A program made the position numbers and the translations under genes. From Methylomonas sp. UP202 (GTDB taxonomy: Bacteria; Pseudomonadota; Gammaproteobacteria; Methylococcales; Methylomonadaceae): a DNA stretch of 64,000 nucleotides. Shown here in pieces: positions 61,113 to 64,000 of this stretch (its first letter is position 1; every line of letters begins with the position of its first letter). The stretch lies in assembly GCF_029910655.1 (NCBI RefSeq), contig NZ_CP123897.1, positions 2,035,547-2,099,546 of the forward strand. Reading direction: 5' to 3'. A model generated the notes under the pieces. The model had not been told where the DNA came from and ran no database searches. It was given only the letters and a program-made list of their open reading frames with translations.

Positions 61113-61245
61113 GCCGGAATAAGGAGCCAGTTCAGCCGGAGTCTTTGGGCTGGCTTGCTGCGAGATCGGTTCGGGGATTGCCAGCGGACCCGGCCGAGTT
61201 TAGTTTCCGGAATAACTGATTTTACCGCTCTGGAGCAGGGCGCAC

Positions 61246-61251
61246 TATACT
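61246..61251 (+). promoter_or_regulatory. Candidate -10 box for the CBS-domain gene
   Basis: TATACT 58 bp upstream of the ATG at 61310, with a poor TTACCG 18 bp further up. Weak evidence. Confidence 0.3.
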
Positions 61252-61309
61252 AAGACTGTCGCTGGCTTCAGGCCCGCGGCTCATAATAATTCTTACAGCG
61301 AGGTGCGCC

Positions 61310-61705
61310 ATGTTAGCCAAAATTGCCGCTGCCGATTACATGTCGGCTAACGTTATCACCGTTTCCGCACACACCGAAACCTCCATAGCCATCAAAAAAT
61401 TGCTGGACCATAAGATTACCAGCATGCCGGTCGTCGATGAACACGGCAAATTGTTGGGAATATTTTCCGAACGCGACGGGATGCGCGTCGCGGTAGGTTC
61501 GGCCTATAACCAGAGCATGGAAGGCCGCGTCGAGGAATTCATGAATCTAAGCCCGGTCACTGTTAAGGCCAGCGACAGCTTGGTGGACATCGCCACCAAA
61601 TTTCAGGATTCGCCGATGCGCAGTTTTCCGGTGTTCGAGAACGACTCGTTGGTCGGCATGATTAGCCGGGTGGATGTCCTTAGAGCCTTGCTGACGATTC
61701 GTTAA
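61310..61705 (+). CDS. CBS-domain-pair protein
   Basis: 131 residues made of two CBS motifs (about 8-62 and 75-130): 'AADYMSANVITVSAHTETSI', 'HKITSMPVVDEHGKLLGIFS' and 'EEFMNLSPVTVKASDSLVDI', 'MRSFPVFENDSLVGMISRVD'. Stand-alone CBS pairs usually bind adenine nucleotides and modulate a partner, which is not evident here. Convergent with the membrane-protein gene at 61750. Confidence 0.88.
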   Translation: MLAKIAAADYMSANVITVSAHTETSIAIKKLLDHKITSMPVVDEHGKLLGIFSERDGMRVAVGSAYNQSMEGRVEEFMNLSPVTVKASDSLVDIATKFQDSPMRSFPVFENDSLVGMISRVDVLRALLTIR

Positions 61706-61749
61706 CCCGATTCAGGCTTCCGGCCGCCGAAAACTTCGGTCGTCGGGGG

Positions 61750-62391
61750 CTAAGCCTTTTCCACGCTTTCCAGGCAGACGACCATCGTGTGACGGACGAT
61801 GTAAAACGTCATGGACATCGGGTACAGCGCGTAATGGCGGGTAACCAACAAACCGACGATGACAAAGCCGATCACCGATCCGAAATTGAAGCGGGTGATT
61901 TTTTCCAAATATCGCAAATGCTCGATCGAGTCCAAATCAAAGCGTTCGGCACGGTTAATCAACGATAGCGTTACGAGGGTGGTCAGGGTCGCGAAATACA
62001 CTGGAAAGAAGAAAAACATCGGCGCGTCGTCATTGAATTGCGGCTTCCAATAGGCGTACCAAACCAATAAGCCGGCACTCGCGAAACCGTCGTGCCACAC
62101 AATGGTCGGCAATTTTTTCAAGTAGCCGGCCAGTAGCGCGACCCCCATCAAGGTCAGACCGATCGCCAGCGCGACCGGAGTTTCCAATAAAGCCAAGTAA
62201 GGATTGCCGTTCTGCACCAAGAAGGCCAGGCCAACGCAGCAAAAAATAAAGCCTATCATCGTAATGAACTCGTCCGGTGGCCCGGCGTTTTCTAGCCCGA
62301 CCTGAAAAAATTTATGATCCACGCATTTCTGCGCGTGGCGGAAACTCAAAATATTCGTTGATCGGTTGAACAACTCCAGTTGATTATTCAA
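61750..62391 (-). CDS. Integral membrane protein, unknown
   Basis: 213 residues. A polar N-terminus (1-40) contains 'HAQKCVDHKFFQVGLENAGP', then about five or six hydrophobic helices (45-62, 70-90, 100-115, 122-145, 170-190). A charged loop between helices has 'NRAERFDLDSIEHLRYLEKI'. No family recognised. It is not clearly in an operon. Confidence 0.65.
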   Translation of the reverse strand: MNNQLELFNRSTNILSFRHAQKCVDHKFFQVGLENAGPPDEFITMIGFIFCCVGLAFLVQNGNPYLALLETPVALAIGLTLMGVALLAGYLKKLPTIVWHDGFASAGLLVWYAYWKPQFNDDAPMFFFFPVYFATLTTLVTLSLINRAERFDLDSIEHLRYLEKITRFNFGSVIGFVIVGLLVTRHYALYPMSMTFYIVRHTMVVCLESVEKA

Positions 62392-62577
62392 CGGGTCATG
62401 GGTTAGTTAGCAAAGACCGGCCGATTGTGCCAACCGACGATTTAACGCTGATAGAATAAACCCTTTGACGATGGCGGCGCGAGCGAATTACCTTTTGTAT
62501 CATCGCCTCGAGCTTTTTGGCGGGCAACTCAGGTGTTGCGGCCAATGAGGTAGGCCGTCGGATTTATCGGAGTGTTC

Positions 62578-63963
62578 ATGAGTTTTTTTGCGAAACAAAC
62601 CATCGTTGCCCAACCGGGATTCAACCGTTGGCTGGTGCCGCCCGCCGCGCTTTCGGTACATTTGTGTATTGGCCAGGCCTACGCGTTCAGCGTGTTTAAC
62701 GAGCCTTTGAGCCGTGCGGTCGGTATCGGCGCCGCGACACCGGAGGACTGGAAGCTGACGACGCTAGGTTGGATTTTCAGCTTGGCGATTGTGTTCTTAG
62801 GGTTGTCTGCGGCGGTGGGTGGCAAATGGTTGGAGAAAGTCGGGCCGCGTTTAACCATGTTCGTCGCCGCGTGCTGTTTCGGTGGCGGTTTCTGGGTTGC
62901 GGCCTTGGGTGTCCAATTGCACGAAATTGGCTTGCTGTATCTTGGCTACGGTGTGTTGGGGGGGATCGGTCTGGGCTTGGGTTACGTTTCACCGGTGTCG
63001 ACCCTGATCAAATGGTTTCCGGATCGACGCGGCATGGCGACCGGCATGGCAATCATGGGTTTCGGTGGCGGGGCCATGATAGGCGCGCCGTTGGCGGTTT
63101 GGTTGATGACGCATTTCAAGTCGGCGACTTCGGTGGGCGTGGCCGAGACGTTCATGACCATGGGGAGTTTGTATTTTCTGTCGATGACTATCGGCGCGTT
63201 GGCGATCCGAATTCCGCCGCCGGATTGGCGGCCGCCGGGTTGGACACCCCCGACGGTACGCCACAAAATGATTACCGACAAACACGTACATATCGACCAA
63301 GCGCTGAAAACACCGCAGTTCTATTTGTTGTGGCTGGTGCTGTGTCTGAACGTGACCGCCGGCATCGGCGTGCTCGGGCAAGCGTCGGTGATGATACAAG
63401 AGATGTTCAAGGGCCGGGTGGATGCGGCGGCGGCGGCCGGCTTCGTTGGTTTGCTCAGCTTGTTTAACATGGTCGGACGGTTTTTTTGGTCGTCGGCATC
63501 CGATTACCTCGGGCGCAAGCAGACCTATTTCGTGTTCTTTGCGATCGGCGCCTTGCTGTACGGGACGGTACCGACGTCGGGCGGCGCCGGTAATCTGCCG
63601 CTGTTCGTGGTGCTCTATGCCCTGATCATGAGCATGTATGGCGGCGGGTTCGCGACCATCCCCGCGTATCTGGCAGATATTTTCGGCACAATGTACGTCG
63701 GCGGCATACATGGCCGGTTGTTGACCGCTTGGTCCACCGCCGGTGTATTAGGGCCGGTGTTGGTAAATTATCTGCGCGAGTATCAAATCGGCCAAGGAGT
63801 GGCCAAAGGCGATGCTTATAACGTGACGATGTACATCATGGCGGGAATCTTGGTGTTGGGTTTTATCGCCAATCTGGCTATACGCCCGGTCCATGAAAAA
63901 CATCATATGAAACACGACGAATTCGACGAGCTGGATGGGGTGTATCCGGCCGACGATCATTGA
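62578..63963 (+). CDS. OFA-family MFS transporter (oxalate/formate antiporter-like)
   Basis: 461 residues, 12 helices. The N-terminal 'RWLVPPAALSVHLCIGQAYA' then 'FSVFNEPLSRAVG' is typical of the OFA subgroup, as are 'GIGLGLGYVSPVSTLIKWFP' then 'DRRGMATGMAIMGFGGGAM', 'GFVGLLSLFNMVGRFFWSSA' and 'YGGGFATIPAYLADIFGTMY'. The ATG at 62578 is preferred (GGAG five to eight nt upstream) over GTG at 62572. A His/Asp/Glu-rich C-terminal tail follows the last helix. Substrate probably a small carboxylate, not determined. Confidence 0.88.
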   Translation: MSFFAKQTIVAQPGFNRWLVPPAALSVHLCIGQAYAFSVFNEPLSRAVGIGAATPEDWKLTTLGWIFSLAIVFLGLSAAVGGKWLEKVGPRLTMFVAACCFGGGFWVAALGVQLHEIGLLYLGYGVLGGIGLGLGYVSPVSTLIKWFPDRRGMATGMAIMGFGGGAMIGAPLAVWLMTHFKSATSVGVAETFMTMGSLYFLSMTIGALAIRIPPPDWRPPGWTPPTVRHKMITDKHVHIDQALKTPQFYLLWLVLCLNVTAGIGVLGQASVMIQEMFKGRVDAAAAAGFVGLLSLFNMVGRFFWSSASDYLGRKQTYFVFFAIGALLYGTVPTSGGAGNLPLFVVLYALIMSMYGGGFATIPAYLADIFGTMYVGGIHGRLLTAWSTAGVLGPVLVNYLREYQIGQGVAKGDAYNVTMYIMAGILVLGFIANLAIRPVHEKHHMKHDEFDELDGVYPADDH

Positions 63964-63982
63964 GCAACCTGGAGCAGGCGTC

Positions 63983-64000
63983 ATGATAGAGAGCAAACAA
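63983..64000 (+). CDS. Start of a further gene, cut by the window edge
   Basis: ATG at 63983 (MIESKQ...) 19 bp after the MFS stop, with GGAG 8-12 nt upstream. Only six codons are visible. Small proteins commonly follow OFA transporter genes. Confidence 0.35.

Overview
The window looks like a chromosomal segment of a gammaproteobacterium, most plausibly a methanotroph of the Methylococcales (Methylomonas-like). That placement is an inference. It rests on the housekeeping order hfq-hflX-hflK-hflC-hisZ-purA, an N-type ATPase operon, many PEP-CTERM/VPLPA-type sorted surface proteins and moderately high-GC housekeeping genes. No methane-oxidation gene, rRNA, tRNA or CRISPR array was seen.

Layout. 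1-6.3 kb (minus strand): an alternative F-type 'N-ATPase' operon, atpD-C-Q-R-B-E-F-A-G, with atpG cut by the window edge. 6.7-7.6 kb: two decayed genes (yihY-like and a cation/proton antiporter) joined head to head. 7.8-14.4 kb: core genes dnaQ, ppk, cysM, rlmD, an L,D-transpeptidase and truA. 14.9-16.4 kb: a tandem pair of exported sorted proteins behind a clear sigma-54 promoter. 17.1-26.9 kb: an amino-acid permease, ettA, hfq, hflX, hflK, hflC, hisZ and purA.

26.9-38.2 kb is an accessory region. It holds REP-like palindromes, a 21-bp repeat array encoding a 7-residue repeat, five sorted surface proteins with VP(L/V/I)P anchors, a small secreted protein, a MITE-like element and remnants of Tn3-, IS200- and IS3-family transposases. 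38.2-44 kb: a tripartite RND efflux operon. 44.2-47.3 kb: twin 14-bp palindromes 32 bp apart, a sigma-54-like promoter, a 59-residue secreted peptide gene, a small membrane protein and an NtrC-type activator gene. 47.3-53.8 kb: a cupin protein and a potassium/sodium homeostasis block (kup, KdpE-like regulator, shortened KdpD-like kinase, nhaD). 54-55.2 kb: a laminin-B-like sorted protein and a DNA/RNA endonuclease. 55.6-61.1 kb: sulfate uptake (cysT-cysW-cysA-cysB), a YeeE/YedE pair and a thiopurine methyltransferase. The window ends with a CBS-domain protein, a membrane protein, an OFA-type MFS transporter and the first codons of another gene.

The most interesting candidate for an undescribed system is at 44.2-47.3 kb. 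Two identical palindromes about three helical turns apart lie roughly 200 bp upstream of a -24/-12 promoter, which precedes a tiny secreted acidic peptide gene with its own ribosome binding site and downstream hairpin. A sigma-54 activator gene lies 1.15 kb away with no kinase gene nearby. Second choices are the 21-bp/7-residue repeat array at 28.66-28.84 kb and the surface-protein island with its mixed sorting tags.
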